NCBI GenBank assembly: GCA_905221605.1
Contig: CAJNDS010000491.1
Span: 372,001 to 436,000, forward strand
Direction of reading: 5' to 3'
DNA from: Symbiodinium natans
Lineage: Eukaryota; Sar; Dinophyceae; Suessiales; Symbiodiniaceae
Length of the DNA stretch: 64,000 bases
The notes under the pieces are model-generated. The model saw nothing but the letters and a program-made list of their open reading frames with translations. It was not told where the DNA came from and searched no databases. Shown here one piece after another: positions 1 through 12,120 of this stretch (position 1 is its first letter; each line of letters opens with the position of its first letter). The translations under genes were made by a program, and so were the position numbers.

Positions 1-587
1 TAATAACAAGAAGAACAATCATCATAATAAGGCTCTGAGCCCCTCCTCAACCTAAGACCTCGCAAAGCGAAGCCTCGCAAAGACCAAGGAGGCGGGCGGC
101 GGTGCAGGAAGTGCCCGAGCCCTCATCGGAGGTATCGGAGGCCGGGATGAAACCCCCGAGAGAAGCTTCGGAAGAGGAGTGTTTAGAAGCTTTGAGGGTT
201 TTGACTTTTGCTTTTTCAGGAGATGTGTCTCTTCAAACCAGGTTAAGAGCATAAGAGAACGTCCGAAACCGTCGGCAACGAGGATGGCAGGGCCTGTAGA
301 ATTTTGGGTTTGATGTCTTGGGGTTCGTGGAGCGGTTTACGGCTGAGAATTGAGGCGGGTGTCACAAGAGAAGGATTAAGATTCAAGTAGGCGTGGGGAG
401 ATGGCAACGCTTTACAAACAAAGAAGGCTTTCACTGTAGCTCACGATCTCTGCTCACATTGCGGCCCCAAACACAAGGCCCCAAAATCACCCAAGGGCCC
501 TGAACCCCTAAAACCACCTCAGAACCAGACCTGAACTCCCCTAAGAAACCGGAGGAAAAAGCAAGAAACTCGAACAAAGAGCCCACA
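1..587. other. No supported gene
   Basis: Mixed-composition DNA without a convincing exon. Open frames here are short and have no recognisable protein character. It is probably intron or intergenic sequence leading into the exon series that starts near 588. Confidence 0.4.
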
Positions 588-3500
588 GCGCACGAAGTGC
601 CACTTTGCGGAGGCGGCACCGGAGCCGTCAGGCTCCGAGGCGTCCGAGGCCTCGGACCTCTCCGCCGAGCTGCAGGCGCAGGCGTGGCAGCAGGGACTTC
701 AGATGCGTCCCCTGAGGAAGGTCGATCTCAGGGTTTTCCCAGGTTCCTTTTTTTACAAGGGTTTGGGCTTCGGAGTTGGGGGGTTGGATCTTGTTGAGGG
801 TTTTCGGGTTAGCCGTCTCCATGGTCCGGTGTGCAAATTCCAGCGGACTTGGCAGGAGGAAGCAAGCCGTCAGTTCCACCAGATGGAGACCTGCTGCGAG
901 GGCTGAGTAGTCTAGGTCGAGGTTTCTGCGGGAGGAACAGGCCCCCCTTGGAGCATCTTGGGCTGGTGTGTTTGTTTTGGGTCAGGCTTTTAGCGATCAG
1001 ATGCTGTGCTTGACTCCCAGCCACCACCGGAACACCTCAGTAGACGCCGTGTCAGCGCAGCAGGGGTCAAAGCATGCTAAAGTCGTACTAAATGTCTGAT
1101 GCACAATTTTCAAATGTTCTTGGTTAGTTTATTTTTACTTTAGCAATATTTAATATTATTATGCGCCCTGATCCCCCGCTTTGTTTCGGAGAGCTCCAGG
1201 AGAGCTGTGCCAAGAACGCGTGGCAGCAGGCGAAGGCCATGGCAGAAGCCCTGGCGCAGCAGAAGGAAGAGGCTGGAGAAACTCGAAACCCCAACGGTTT
1301 AGGGTTTAGCGTTTAGGATTTCAGAGTGACCCAAAAAACAACTCCCACAAGCTCCAAACTCTGGAGGCCTCAGAATGAAGCCCCGAAGGCCCTTAGCGCC
1401 CGATGAGCCCCGAGCCCTGCGCTACAATTCCACGTTCGCCTCAGCTCGGAGGAGGATGCGCAAGCCGATGCTCGGAGGAGGCTCGCCAAGGCGGGCTGGG
1501 GGGTTGGGGGGGGTGGGGGAAGGAAAGATCGGGCTCGGGAATGCCTCGCCAGAACCTGTAAACAAGGCCTCCCTCCACAACCCGCATTGAGCCTAGTTCT
1601 TACTAGGGGAAGAAGGGGCTGAGTGGGAGGCCAAGTTCCCCTCGCCAGGCGCAGGCAAGTCGCCAGGCTGCCGAAGCCAGAGTCGCCGAGGCCGGGGAGG
1701 GGTCTTTTCAGCCCCTTCGGGAGATTATCTTGACAGCAAGGTGTCTATCCTTGCAAACACACCGGTGTTTACGCACGCCAGCCTATTTCTGAACTTATGG
1801 CGCTTCTTTGAGACAGCCATCTTGTTCAGGCGCGTAAGAAATACCTCCGAAATCGCGCCCTTCACCGTTTATCATCTTTTTGAGTCTGGGGAATGGGTGA
1901 ATTCTTCGGTGTACATATGAAGGCCCCGAGTGTTGCTTGATTCTTGTTTTCATGTTCAGTGTTGAGGGGTTTAGGGGTGTATCGGCTTTTTTTGTAGTTT
2001 TTTTTGGGGCCCAATAGTGTCGAGGCCCTTGTGCTGAACCTACAACATGGAAGTTGTTCAGAAACACCATGTCTATCAACTCCATATGAAGAGGATTCCC
2101 GAAGAAGGGACTGCAATCAAGAGCAGCTCTCAATTACTTCTGGAGGTGCCTGCCCCCTGCGGCTTAGGTGGAGACATCGCTGGAATCCCTTCGCACGGAG
2201 ATCAAGCAGGTCACGTGTTCGCCCTGCTGGGATCTGCTTCTTCACGACTTGCAGCTCTCAGGTCCATACGTATGATGCATCCTGGAACTCAGGGTCCAGG
2301 GCACTTGACGCAGGACAGAGTATTGCATCAGATGACAGCTTATCTTTCAATCGGTAATCTTACCTCTTATCATCTGACTGCTTGTGCGTCGATGCCCTCC
2401 TTCACAGCTGTTGGTTCGAGCCCCCCAATGCTAAACGAGGGCCCAAACATGCCTCAGCCCTAAGATGCTAAAACCCCGGAAGGCAACAACAAAAACACTC
2501 CACACTCAGTCAGCCTGTACGCAACATCGATGGCAATCTCCCAAAAGCTCCCTGACCGCGAAAGGTGGAGGAGGAGTCCCATCAGCGCATCGCCAGCCTG
2601 CGAAGTGAGGTGACTCTCGGGGGTGGTTGTGGGGGGGGGGGGGGAGTTGTGCGAGTTGAGGAGGCAGAGTCTGGTTTTGAAAGGCTCGCTACATGTCTAA
2701 CCAGTACAATGTACCTTATTATGGCAGAGTGGAATGTCTTTTTCTTGCAGGGGGTCTTTGGGGCTTGCCAAGAGACCTCAGCAGCGTGGGAGCACACACT
2801 CACCAGTTCCACCGCCAGGCTTAGGGGTTTAGGGTTCCATCGCAACAGAGTCTTTTTGAGTTTTTGCGTTGCTATGCGCTGAACGAGATCCTAGCCTTGC
2901 ACTTATGAGTGGCTGCTGGTGTGTCGCTACTTCGTGCGGCCGCTCTGGGTTCCCTAGCTGAAAACACATTTGCGTTTCATGAGTACTGCTTGCAGGCAAG
3001 CACAGGTATAGAACATAAGTCATTATTTTTGATTTTCTTACAGTGTAGTATGACCTGACAAAGGATGAGACGAGGGTTATGAGTTAGAAGGCAAAAGACT
3101 CGAGTACATATGTCTGGAGCCTGGGGAAGGCAGAGGCCGCCTCATGCCAGAAGGACACCTGCCTCGCAGAGGCCACGAAGTGAGGGGGGCGGGATTCGGC
3201 TTTCGAACGGTTTCGGGCCTTTTGGGTTGAGGACTGGCACAGGCAAGCCTGGAGCGGAAGTTGCTTCAGGTTGAAGCGTGAATATGACAAGTATTTATCA
3301 TAGAAGTGTCTGCATAAGCAAGAAGAAACATTCATCTTATAAGTCGACTTGCATCTGTTGCGAAGTACAGGCCTCATCCTGAGAAAAGACCTGGGGAATT
3401 GTCTTGTAGAGGCGCAGCCCTCAAATCGAAGCCCTTGGGTCCAGTGTCTTTGATCCCAAGGGCTACCCAGGCAAACCCTCGTCAGCACCCCTGGCCTTTC

Positions 3501-6338
3501 AACCCAAGCGAGCAACCTGGGCTCTTCAGGGTTAAAAAGAGATGAAACCAAAACCCCATGCCCCCGAGGCCGACCCGGTTGTTTCTTGAGGCCCTGGCCA
3601 CTGCGCAGGGCGCCAAGGAAGATGCCCAGCGCCATCTGCAGCACGGAGCTCAGAAGGAGCCCGAAGTTCCTTGGGGCGAGATCAAGATCGTTCGGCTCCA
3701 AATGTCTCAGCAGCCCACTTACTTGCAAAAAGGTTTTTGGGTGCCTTTTTCATTTAGCTTTCTTTACTGCAGAACGTTAACAGTATGCCCAGCATCAATC
3801 TCAGGATATACAAGCCTTTTTTGGGGACGAAGTTAGCTAAGCGACCCGCTTCAGCGGCCCCGCCCGCTTTTTGAAGTTTTGAGTCTGTTTGGTGGTATGA
3901 GGCTCTCCGACACGCTGGCATGCTCTTGACCCCCCCATCCCCCGAAAAAACTCCAGCCTGCAAACTCCTTAAGACTCTCAACCCCGAACTCTCAAATTCT
4001 AAGCCCTAAACCCTCCCCGAAACAGTGAACCCAAAATCCACACTACTATTATATATATATATATATACACCCTAAACTCTGAATCATAAATTCTAACGCC
4101 CTGAGCCCTCCTAGATCCTTTGCACAAGGTCCTTGGAGCAGCGTTGCTCTGCAGAGCTGCGCCTTGCGAAGGAGACTCACGCAGCCTTTGGCTTCAGGGC
4201 AAGGGGTTTACGATATTCGGGGTACCTTATCGGGGTCCTCATTATAAGAAGGGGGTCCTACTATTTGGGAGTTTTTTTTCAGGTGTCCGTATTGTCGTAA
4301 ACCCCGGATAGATGGCCAAGCTGACACATCTGACCAGCCGAGAGGAGAAGTATGCGGATGAGCAGGAGGCCGCGTCTTTGATCTCAGACGGCCCCAAAAC
4401 CCCACATTGCTGAATCTTTTAGGCGCTAATGAAACCCTAAACCCGAAATTTTTGGAGTTTAAACCCCACTCAACGCCAAGCCCAAATCATCCCACATCAC
4501 AGACCCCCCCAAAAAAAACCACAAGAAACGAACAAAAGAAAAGAAGAAACAAAAAACACAAACAAGGCGGTATTGGGTGTCAATGTACATGAGCTTGTCC
4601 ATTTGCCAGGTGCTGCTGCAAAACTTGGCCGACCACCAGCTGAAAGCGCAGGGCAGCGGGGCTCAGCGAGTTTTCGTCAGGTTCTGACGTTGGGGGGCCT
4701 CGGACTTGGGCTTGGGGTCGTGCTTCGCGTCCGGCGAAGTTTTTTTTGCAGGTGCTTGGGTGCTTTGCCTTTGGGGGCCCCAATATAGACCCCCAACTAG
4801 TCAGATCTAAGGTACCCCCTAAGTTCGGAAACGCCCATATTCCCCGACATCCAAAGTTGAATCCACAAGCCCAGGCCCGGTCCTCGAGCTGGAAGCGCGG
4901 GCCGAGGCGCAGAGGCACGCTCCGCTTCTCCCTGCCACTCTCCGCTTCTCTGCCTCTCTGCCTCTCTGTGGCTGTTGCCGTGTGTGTTCGTGTGTGTCTC
5001 TGTGTCTCTCTCTCTCTCTCTGTGAGTGTGTGTGTGTGTGTCCCTGTTTGTGTGTGTGTGTGTGTGTCTCTCTCTCTCTCTCTGTGAGAGAGAGTGTGTG
5101 TGTGAAGTCACCGAGCATGCGATCAAGACATTCCACACGAGAGCACCTTACACAGGATGCCGATCTTTGTCTTTCAGGAGCAAAGGGGCACAGGCCCACC
5201 GTGGTACCTGTGCCGACAAAGCTACCGATTGGATACCGATTGGCCATCGTTGTGTACCTGCAAGTGATCCTGAACGCAACCACATCCCACAGCCTCGCTG
5301 TGCATTGGTACATTATCGCTGTTTTTTTAGGCATTGGAACATCCAAATTGCCAATTGCCAGTTCACATAAAGCACCATTCTTCCATCTTCTCCCTCGACC
5401 TGCTCCTCCTCTCAGTCTGTGCTCTGTCTCTGTCTCTGTGTGTGTGTGTGTGTGCGTGTGAGCATGTACAAAAGACTGATGGCATCCGTTACGTCCCAAT
5501 AAGTTCGTGGAGTGTTTGCAGGAGGTCATATGGGGTTTTAAGGGACTCAAAGCTTTGTCAATTTGACCATGGCAAAAGGCAGGCGGCTGGAGCCGAAGCG
5601 CGGGCGCAAGAGGCGGCGGCCGGCGCCCAAGCGGGATGGGATGTTTCCAGTTTGGCTAGTCGTCATACAATTATCTCATCCGAGCTCCGGGGGAGGGGAT
5701 CGGGCGGGGTGGGTGGTGTGGGGGGCTGTGGGATAGTCTTCTGACATATGGCCCCGAGTGCCCAGGCCCCGCAGCTGGCAGCACTGAAGTGCCGGACTCA
5801 GAACCGAGCACTTGAGCCTTGCGTTTGGTCCCTGGCTGTCCCCTACTCTTCGGGTTTAAGGGTTTAGGGCCCAGGATGGGCCAGAAGAATCAAGAAGCTT
5901 TAGACTCAGCTGACTCGAGCATAGTCTGAAAGTCCTCATTGTCCGACCCCCCTCAGATTCTCAGCAAGGTCGGAGGTGGTCGAGGCGGAGCGTCGGGCAG
6001 CGGCCTCAGAGGAGGCGCGCCCTCCCTTTTTTTGTTGGGTCCGTGGGGCCTTCTTGAGGAGTCCTTCTTTTGTTCCCGAGGTCTGAAGGCGGAGTCTAAC
6101 ACTCAAAACACTCAAGGGCCCAAGGAAAAACATGCAAACTGGATCTTTGACCCCTGAGCTCCACAAGCCGAGAGAAGCTCGCCCCCCCACCCCCCCTCCC
6201 CACCAGAAAAGAAAAAACAAAAAAGAACCTCGAAGAGCAGCTTGGGGTGAAGCGCTTGCAGCTCAGCCAACTTGCACGCAGGCTTGGCGGCGTGCGGAGG
6301 ACCGGGCGCTGGCTGAGGAAGCAAGGCGCGAGTTTTTG
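588..6338 (+). CDS. Short coiled-coil exon series, left gene (candidate)
   Basis: A chain of short plus-strand stretches reads as Ala/Glu/Gln/Arg-rich helix with GC-rich third positions, and several are bordered by AG acceptors. Best segments: 588-694 (ends AELQAQAWQQ), 1176-1278 (NAWQQAKAMAEALAQQKEEA), 3590-3680 (ATAQGAKEDAQRHLQ), 4312-4392 (LTSREEKYADEQEAA), 4610-4669 (VLLQNLADHQLKAQ), 4883-4924 (LELEARAEAQRHA), 5580-5639 (QAAGAEARAQEAAAGAQ), 5970-6020 (SEVVEAERRAAASEEAR) and 6288-6338 (WRRAEDRALAEEARREF). The shared strand and shared amino-acid character suggest one intron-rich coiled-coil gene. Exon phases were not all reconciled, and no start or stop was identified. The family is unknown and the function cannot be inferred beyond a structural or scaffold type of protein. 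The segments could also belong to more than one gene. Confidence 0.4.
1279..3574. other. Intron or intergenic stretch without clear exon
   Basis: No exon is supported. A 138-codon plus-strand frame at 2047-2463 is open, but its composition is unremarkable and it matches nothing I recognise. There is a poly-G run near 2631-2645. Confidence 0.3.
4203..4306. mobile_element. Palindromic dispersed repeat, copy A
   Basis: The element is about 100 bp with imperfect terminal inverted repeats: GTTTACGATATTCGGGG on the left and CCGTATTGTCGTAAACCCC on the right. The interior carries GGTACC, GGGGTCCTCATTATAAG and GGGGGTCCTACTATTTGGGAG. The same blocks recur at 51737-51819, 55903-55987 and 57921-58021. 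This identifies a small non-autonomous palindromic family. The copy contains a pyrimidine run followed by CAG that could serve as a splice acceptor. Confidence 0.6.
4774..4833. mobile_element. Palindromic dispersed repeat, partial copy B
   Basis: Contains the family blocks GGGGGCCCCAATATAGACCC, then GGTACCCCCTAAGTTCGG, in the opposite order to copy A. One terminal repeat is degraded. Confidence 0.4.
4978..5103. repeat. TG/TC microsatellite
   Basis: Alternating runs of TG and TC dinucleotides. A similar shorter run lies at 5410-5462. Long apparent reading frames across this tract are low-complexity artefacts. Confidence 0.85.
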
Positions 6339-6656
6339 GACTCGTGGGGGTTTTAGGGGCTAAGGGGTTAAGGGTTTAGGGCAAAAGGTTTAGGGTAACC
6401 AGGGTTTGGGGGGACCAGGGTTTGGAAGCAGGTGTAGGGATCCTGGGCATCGGAAGCATGCATGGTTGTCGGGTTTTGGGGTAAAGAATTAGAGGTTCTC
6501 GAGCCACGAGTTTGGATCCTTGAATGCACGGCTGGCTATTAGTACCCGCAACCCTGCCCTAGAAAAACCCCCAAAGCCCCCTCAACCCCCAGAGCCTTTA
6601 AGCCTCTCAAACCCTGAACTCCCAAACGCCCTACCCTGAACCCTTACAAGCCCTAC

Positions 6657-7786
6657 CCTGAACCCCTACAAGCTCTACAAACGCTAAAGGCCCTAAACAC
6701 TAAACCCTTAACCCTAAACTTTAAACTTTAAACCCTAAACTTTAAACCCTAAACCCTACACCATAAGCCCTAAACCCTAAACCCTAAACCCTCAAAAGCC
6801 TGAAAGGCTGTGGGATTCCTGCCAGGCTGGCACAGCTCCTGGCGCGGATGCCGCAGGCGGAGGCCGCGGATGCTACGGCGTAGCCCTCGACGAACTCTTC
6901 TTGGAGTTGAGGGACTTGCCCTACCTGCCCTGAGCCTAGGCTCTAATAAACCCCAAACCCCAAACCCCAAACCCTAAGCCCTAAGCCCTAAGCCCTAAGC
7001 CCTAAACCCTAAACCCTAAACCCTAAACCCTAAACCCTAAACCCTAAACCCTAAACCCTAAACCTTAAGTAGGGTTGATGGTCCACGGGTTGAGGGTCGA
7101 GGCGATCATGTCTTGGATGAATCAGCTTTTTCCCGCTCACAACTCTAAACCCCAAACCCTAAACCCTAAACCTAAACCCTGAACCCTGAACCCTGAACTA
7201 AACCTCGAACCCTGAACCGTAAACCCCATTCCTGAGCTCAGTTGCGCGAGGGTTGCCGAGGGTTTCTGACGTTGAAGTCGGCTCCCTGCAGCTGCGGGGC
7301 TCCGTGCCGCAGGCGTATGCCAAAGTGACTGACTAAGGTTAAGGGTTTAGGGTTTAGGGTTTAGGGTTTGGGGTTTAGGGTTCCTTCACTATGACCATCT
7401 TTGGCACTTAGGACATTCCAGCATAGGAGCACATTTACAGACGCCTGCTGGCTCTTCGGGTCTATAGCCGGACCGAGGCCCTAAACCCTAAAGCCTAAAC
7501 CCTAAACCCTAAACCCCAAGCCCTAATAAACTCTAAACCCTAAACCCTTTGAGGCTTGGGGTTTGGGGGTCCGAGCCCAGAATCCTGCGTTTTTTGTTTC
7601 GGCGTGGCCTCAGCATGTTCAGCGCACTGCAATGGATCTTTTCTTGCGCCTACCGGCCAGACAAAGACTGGGGGGAGAGAGCCTGGGCATCGAATCAGGG
7701 TTTAGGGTTTCGGGTTTAGGGTTTAGGGTTTAGGGTTTAGGGTTCAGGGTTCAGGGTTGAGGGTTCAGGGTTTAGGGTGTCAGCCA
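6657..7786. repeat. Interstitial telomere-like repeat clusters
   Basis: Perfect and degenerate CCCTAAA heptamers occur at about 6690-6790, 6945-7068, 7140-7225 and 7480-7550. The reverse orientation TTTAGGG occurs at 7337-7383 and 7692-7779. Both orientations within 1 kb argue against a true chromosome end and for many independent insertions or expansions. A short exon-like stretch (about 6818-6880, ARLAQLLARMPQAEAAD) sits between two clusters. Confidence 0.9.
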
Positions 7787-10700
7787 CATTCTTGAGGTCT
7801 TGTCTTTTGAATTGGGCAGCTGTAGTGTTGTCAGCAGGTCAATGAATACTAGACCTTCAGCCCGAACTTAGCAAACCGAAGCCCTTCAACGATCCACATC
7901 AGACGGACACGGACACTTCTTCTGCCTCAGCGTAGATCAGGGTGTTCCGGACCCACCCCAAGCCTTGCCGAATCCTGCCGAACCCCGCCGAGCCCCGACA
8001 GCCCATACAGACCCCAAGCGTTGGCCTTCGAGCGCGCTTCTGAATCCTGCATCCTTTCGAATCCGAGACTCAGGCGACACCTTTGAAACGAGCCTCGACC
8101 TGCCTCCGGAGGATCCCAGTTCCTTGGCACACCTGGGTGGGGGCGGGGGGTTCGTTGCTCACAGGGCGTGGGGGTGGGGGGGGGGCCGTTGTTGCCTTCG
8201 GAAGCGCAAATGTGGACGTGTGGTGTCCCATGCGATGACGGAAGGGGGGAAAGAACTATCCGGGACGTACTCCAGAGTCTGGAGTACTACTGGGCTTTGC
8301 CTGGTGCTCGCCGGGGATTTTGGTGCAGGAGTTTTCGTTCATCGGATGTGCAGAGCCTCTGGGTTTTCTAAGGTCCAAGGATCAGCTAGCGACCATAACT
8401 GGAGCAGTGGATGCGGGTGTCGCTCTCAAAAGTATGTGCAGTCGCACAGTGACAGCTCAAGCTGCCCCAACACGGCCCCCGGAGAATGCCACAGCCCAGG
8501 ATTGGTTGCATCTTTTGGCTTCGGCTTCGGAGGCTACGACATCGAGACTTGCTTCTGCAATGCTTGACCGGTCAAGCCTTTGGTACTCCTAGGGCGCTCC
8601 AGTCGCCCCAGTCCAAAAGTCCAAAAGCATTCCAGGATTTGACTACCAAACGCTCGACATCGGAAGGAGTTGAATAGACTAATGTATTTGTCACAGCCTG
8701 CACTTGCTACACCCCAACCCCTCGACTCTTCAACCCTTTGCTAGAGGCTTCGAAAGTGTTAGAGGGTTCAAAAGCATGAGCCGCAAGGCATATGTAAGGG
8801 CTCCAAGGCTAAAAGCCCTTGTAACGACCTTGAGAGGGAAGCAGCAGCTGGGGCCATATGCACCCAGAAGCGCACCAACCCCGGAGCATCCCCGACGTGA
8901 GAGGGTGTTGGGGCAGTTGAGGGTTCAAGTTTAGGGGTGTAGATGGGTGTAGGGACGACCCAAATCCCTACAGCCTAGGAAGGGGTCGCATTCTCACTGG
9001 AGTCGGAACTTAGAGTCATGACAACATCTCAAGCTTGGGCCACCTTCCCCAAAAGGAGGGAAGCCCACGTCCTGCCCAGGACAAGCAAGGCCGATTTGGC
9101 TTTGCAGCTGCCTTGCAGTCGTTTCCGGACCCCACCGTGGTGGTGTGCCTTGGCACCGTCGCAGAGATTCGCTTCGAATGCTTCGTAAGGTGCAAAATGC
9201 CATCCTAACCTACTTCTTCTAGGATTTAGGCCCGATGCAACCCCAACAAAGCCCTGAGCCCACAACGCCCTTAGAGGTTGATACTTCATGGGTCACGTAG
9301 CCCGGCAAGGCTGTGCTGCAAGGTACTCAGATCACTTGCATGGCTTTTCCCTTTTTTTTGGGGGGGCGGGGGGGGTGGTTCAACTGGCCGGTTGGAAAGG
9401 GGCTGGGAGGACACACCTGAAGGGACATGCGACAATGAAGCAAGCAGGGGCTATGCCTTGCCAATGTCCAGCCTTGGGCCTTGGATTCCTGAAGGCTCCA
9501 AAGCCCCATAGCTGTTCCTCTCGGAGTCCCTTCTAAGTTGGGAACAGCGCCTGCCGTAGGTTTCTCGACGTGGACGGAGTGCTGCACGCCTCGGCAGCTG
9601 GGTCGCCGGTTGGCTGGGGGGGGGGGGGGGGGGTTGAAACTTGAAATGTACGACTTTGCAGCTTCAGGCTTGACTTGTTTTGGGCTTGAACTTGGTGTAG
9701 TAGCACAAGTGTGTGTCAAACACCAAGTGTGGACTGCGTGGACAGTACCCTAAATCCCCCCTGCCTGAGGATGGCATACAGCGCTTCAATGAGACTTCCA
9801 TGCTCGCCCTGCGGTATCTTGCGACCCTGCTGAGAAGCAGCTGATTCGGGCTTAGGGGGTTTCGGTTTCAGGGCCGACTTTGGGTTTGGGCGACTGGGCT
9901 CGGGAACAGCAATCGCGGGGCTTGACTTCCCTTTTCCGAGCTGCCTGCAAACAGGAGCTAGGAGTCAGCAGCTCTACTTCATCCGCAAGCTAGATCATCC
10001 ATACTTAGCGTACACCTTCGAGCTTGCTATTGAGAAGTCAGGGCTGAGCCTTTGCGGAGTAGGAGCAAGGCTCACGGGATTTAGGGAGGAGGAGGAGTTG
10101 GGCGGAGGTGCTGAGCTGCAATGCCACGGTCGTCCTCAGCTCTGCCTGGCCCCTCGGCAGGAAGAGCTCGGAGACGTAGATGGTCCCGTTTTGGGTCTCC
10201 ATTACAGTAGCCATTACAGTACAGTGCCATTACAGCCTAGGAACCCTCGTAGTCGGTTTGCAGGGTACCAATAAAGAAGGGGAAAAAAACGGCACGCCCC
10301 AGATGGACGTTTAGGATGAACGGGCTCCTGCTGGAAGACCCCTTGAAGTCGTGAACATTTGTCATGCACATGGCTCTGCTTGGAGCAAATGGGAAGCCCA
10401 CCATGCTCACCCTCAACCGAAACCGCAAGTGATCCCAACGTCCTCAATTCTTCGGAATAGCCAGTAGTCGTTGCGAGCCCCATAGCCCTTTTGAGGGGCC
10501 GCAGCCCCTGGGGTTTTGGGGCAAACCCGAAACCTCCAAAACCTTCCAGGAGGGCCAATAACCACTGGTAGCCTCTGCTTTGCAATCTGTTTTACATGAA
10601 AAGGCTACCAAACTAAACAGGCGCCCTAGACTAACTCTCTGGGATTCCCTGCGGAAAGAAAGGCGCCGCTCGCCTCGACAGCTGGCGCTGGCAGATGCGA

Positions 10701-11078
10701 CGCTGCGCAAGCACGGCCTAGCAGGCGGGTCGGGGAGTTCAAGGTTTGGGGCCGGGCTTCGAGTCTATGCCAAAGTGCAAAGGCTCAAGGGAATCAAAGG
10801 CAAAATCTTGCAATTTGGTGATGGAGCTTCATTCGGCTGACTGATCGGCTGTATTGTGTTCTCCTGCCTCGCTGCATGCAGTTCACCTGCCCTTCACAGA
10901 CAGCAGGCGGTAAGACATGTCGTGGTGAATCAGGGTGCCCCCAAGTCAATGAAGGCAACTGACCATACGAGGTAACCGCAGTACACGTAAGGTGAGGCAG
11001 TGAGGCACGCCTGATGGCAGACAAGGGGAGCCTAAGAGAGCTGCGCTGCATCGGGAAAGGCACCGATTTTCACCTAAG
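7787..11078. other. No confidently supported gene
   Basis: Long stretch of mixed composition with poly-G runs (8161-8186, 9354-9375, 9616-9634). The one fragment with coding character is near 10660-10725 on the plus strand (RRSPRQLALADATLRKHG). Other open frames overlap on both strands and show no recognisable domains. Confidence 0.35.
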
Positions 11079-11099
11079 ATGTGGCTTACGGGCGTCGCG

Positions 11100-11600
11100 G
11101 CCATTCCTTCAGCAGGCGCCTCTCTGGGGATGACCCCCGAGCTGCGGACCTGGACCATGACCTGGCCACACGCGAAGAAGAGCTACAACAAGATGAGCGA
11201 CAACGACTTTGCGCTGGACCCAGGCTGCGTGGAGCAGTCTATGGCCCCTGTGGACTGGCAAGCTATTGCTCAAAATGTTCGCGCGACGGCCGATTGCCTC
11301 AAAACAAACGAGAAGCAGCTGGAGGAACGGTTTTCGCAAGGCGAGTTCTCCTTCCCACAAGCGACCTGCCGAGATCCGCTGAGTGCCAGCGCCGAGCAGG
11401 TTTCGATCTTCAGGGACGTCGACTCACGTTACAGCTCCTGGAGGAACGACTGCTACTTGGGTTGGCTGAGCGTTTTCCTCTGCGACGTAGTGTGCACCCT
11501 GCATGAAGCACTCTCAGGGGAGCCTGTGGGCCGCGAGAAATGGCCGCTGAAGTGGAAGAAAGCACAGCTGGAGCTGGAGGGCCTCTTCTTCTACGTGGAG
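11100..11600 (+). CDS. Candidate exon(s), unknown protein
   Basis: The plus-strand frame stays open for about 165 codons downstream of a pyrimidine-rich TTCCTTCAG acceptor. Codon choice is strongly GC-ending and protein-like (AAG AAG AGC TAC AAC AAG ATG AGC GAC). The peptide includes DWQAIAQNVRATADCLKTNE and later KWPLKWKKAQLELEGLFF. The overlapping +2 frame, which spells a Glu/Gln-rich string, looks like its shadow. I do not recognise the family. Lying on the same strand 0.5 kb upstream of the glycosyltransferase-like exons, it could be the 5' part of that gene. Exact boundaries are uncertain and an intron may interrupt it near 11350-11410. Confidence 0.45.
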
Positions 11601-12120
11601 GTGCCCTGGAACTGTCGGCTTCCCCAAGGCCCAAACCACCTTACGCAGACTCCGAAGTCCCACAAACCTTAACTGCTGTTAGCTTACTCTTTCGTTCCAA
11701 TTTGTTGGTACTAGTATCATCGACATAGAGCCCTTGTAAGATACTTGGGTTGCCTACAGAGAAAAAAAAAGGCTTCTGGGCTCTGAGGGCAAGCCCCAGA
11801 AGGCAAAGCTAAGGTGCCCTGGAACATCCTGGTTTCCTGGCCCTGGCCCCTGCCGGCGCTCCTCGCGCGGCTCGCCACAGCCGCTGGGCAGCAAATTGCA
11901 CGGGTTCTTCTGGGTTAGGGAAGCCTCTGGGGTAGCTATTGTAAGCGAGTCACTTTTCAAAAAGGGTGGGGAAGGGTCCTAGTTGAGCAAACGAGGACCA
12001 CGTCCCATCTGATCTTCAGGGCGGTAATGCGGTTGTGGAGAAGCGTTGCAATCCATTCCCTGAAGCCTCAACTGAGGACCCCACCCCGCCAACCACAACC
12101 CAACTCCTCAACCCTTGCAG

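Noticed and set aside
2395..2425. GGTTCGAGCCCC resembling a tRNA T-arm
   Set aside because: No matching acceptor, D or anticodon stems in the flanking sequence.
4819..5550. 243-codon minus-strand frame with His/Thr/Glu/Arg runs
   Set aside because: Driven by TG/TC microsatellites on the opposite strand; low complexity only.
6690..7068. True telomere or chromosome end
   Set aside because: Arrays are short, in both orientations and followed by more unique sequence and genes.
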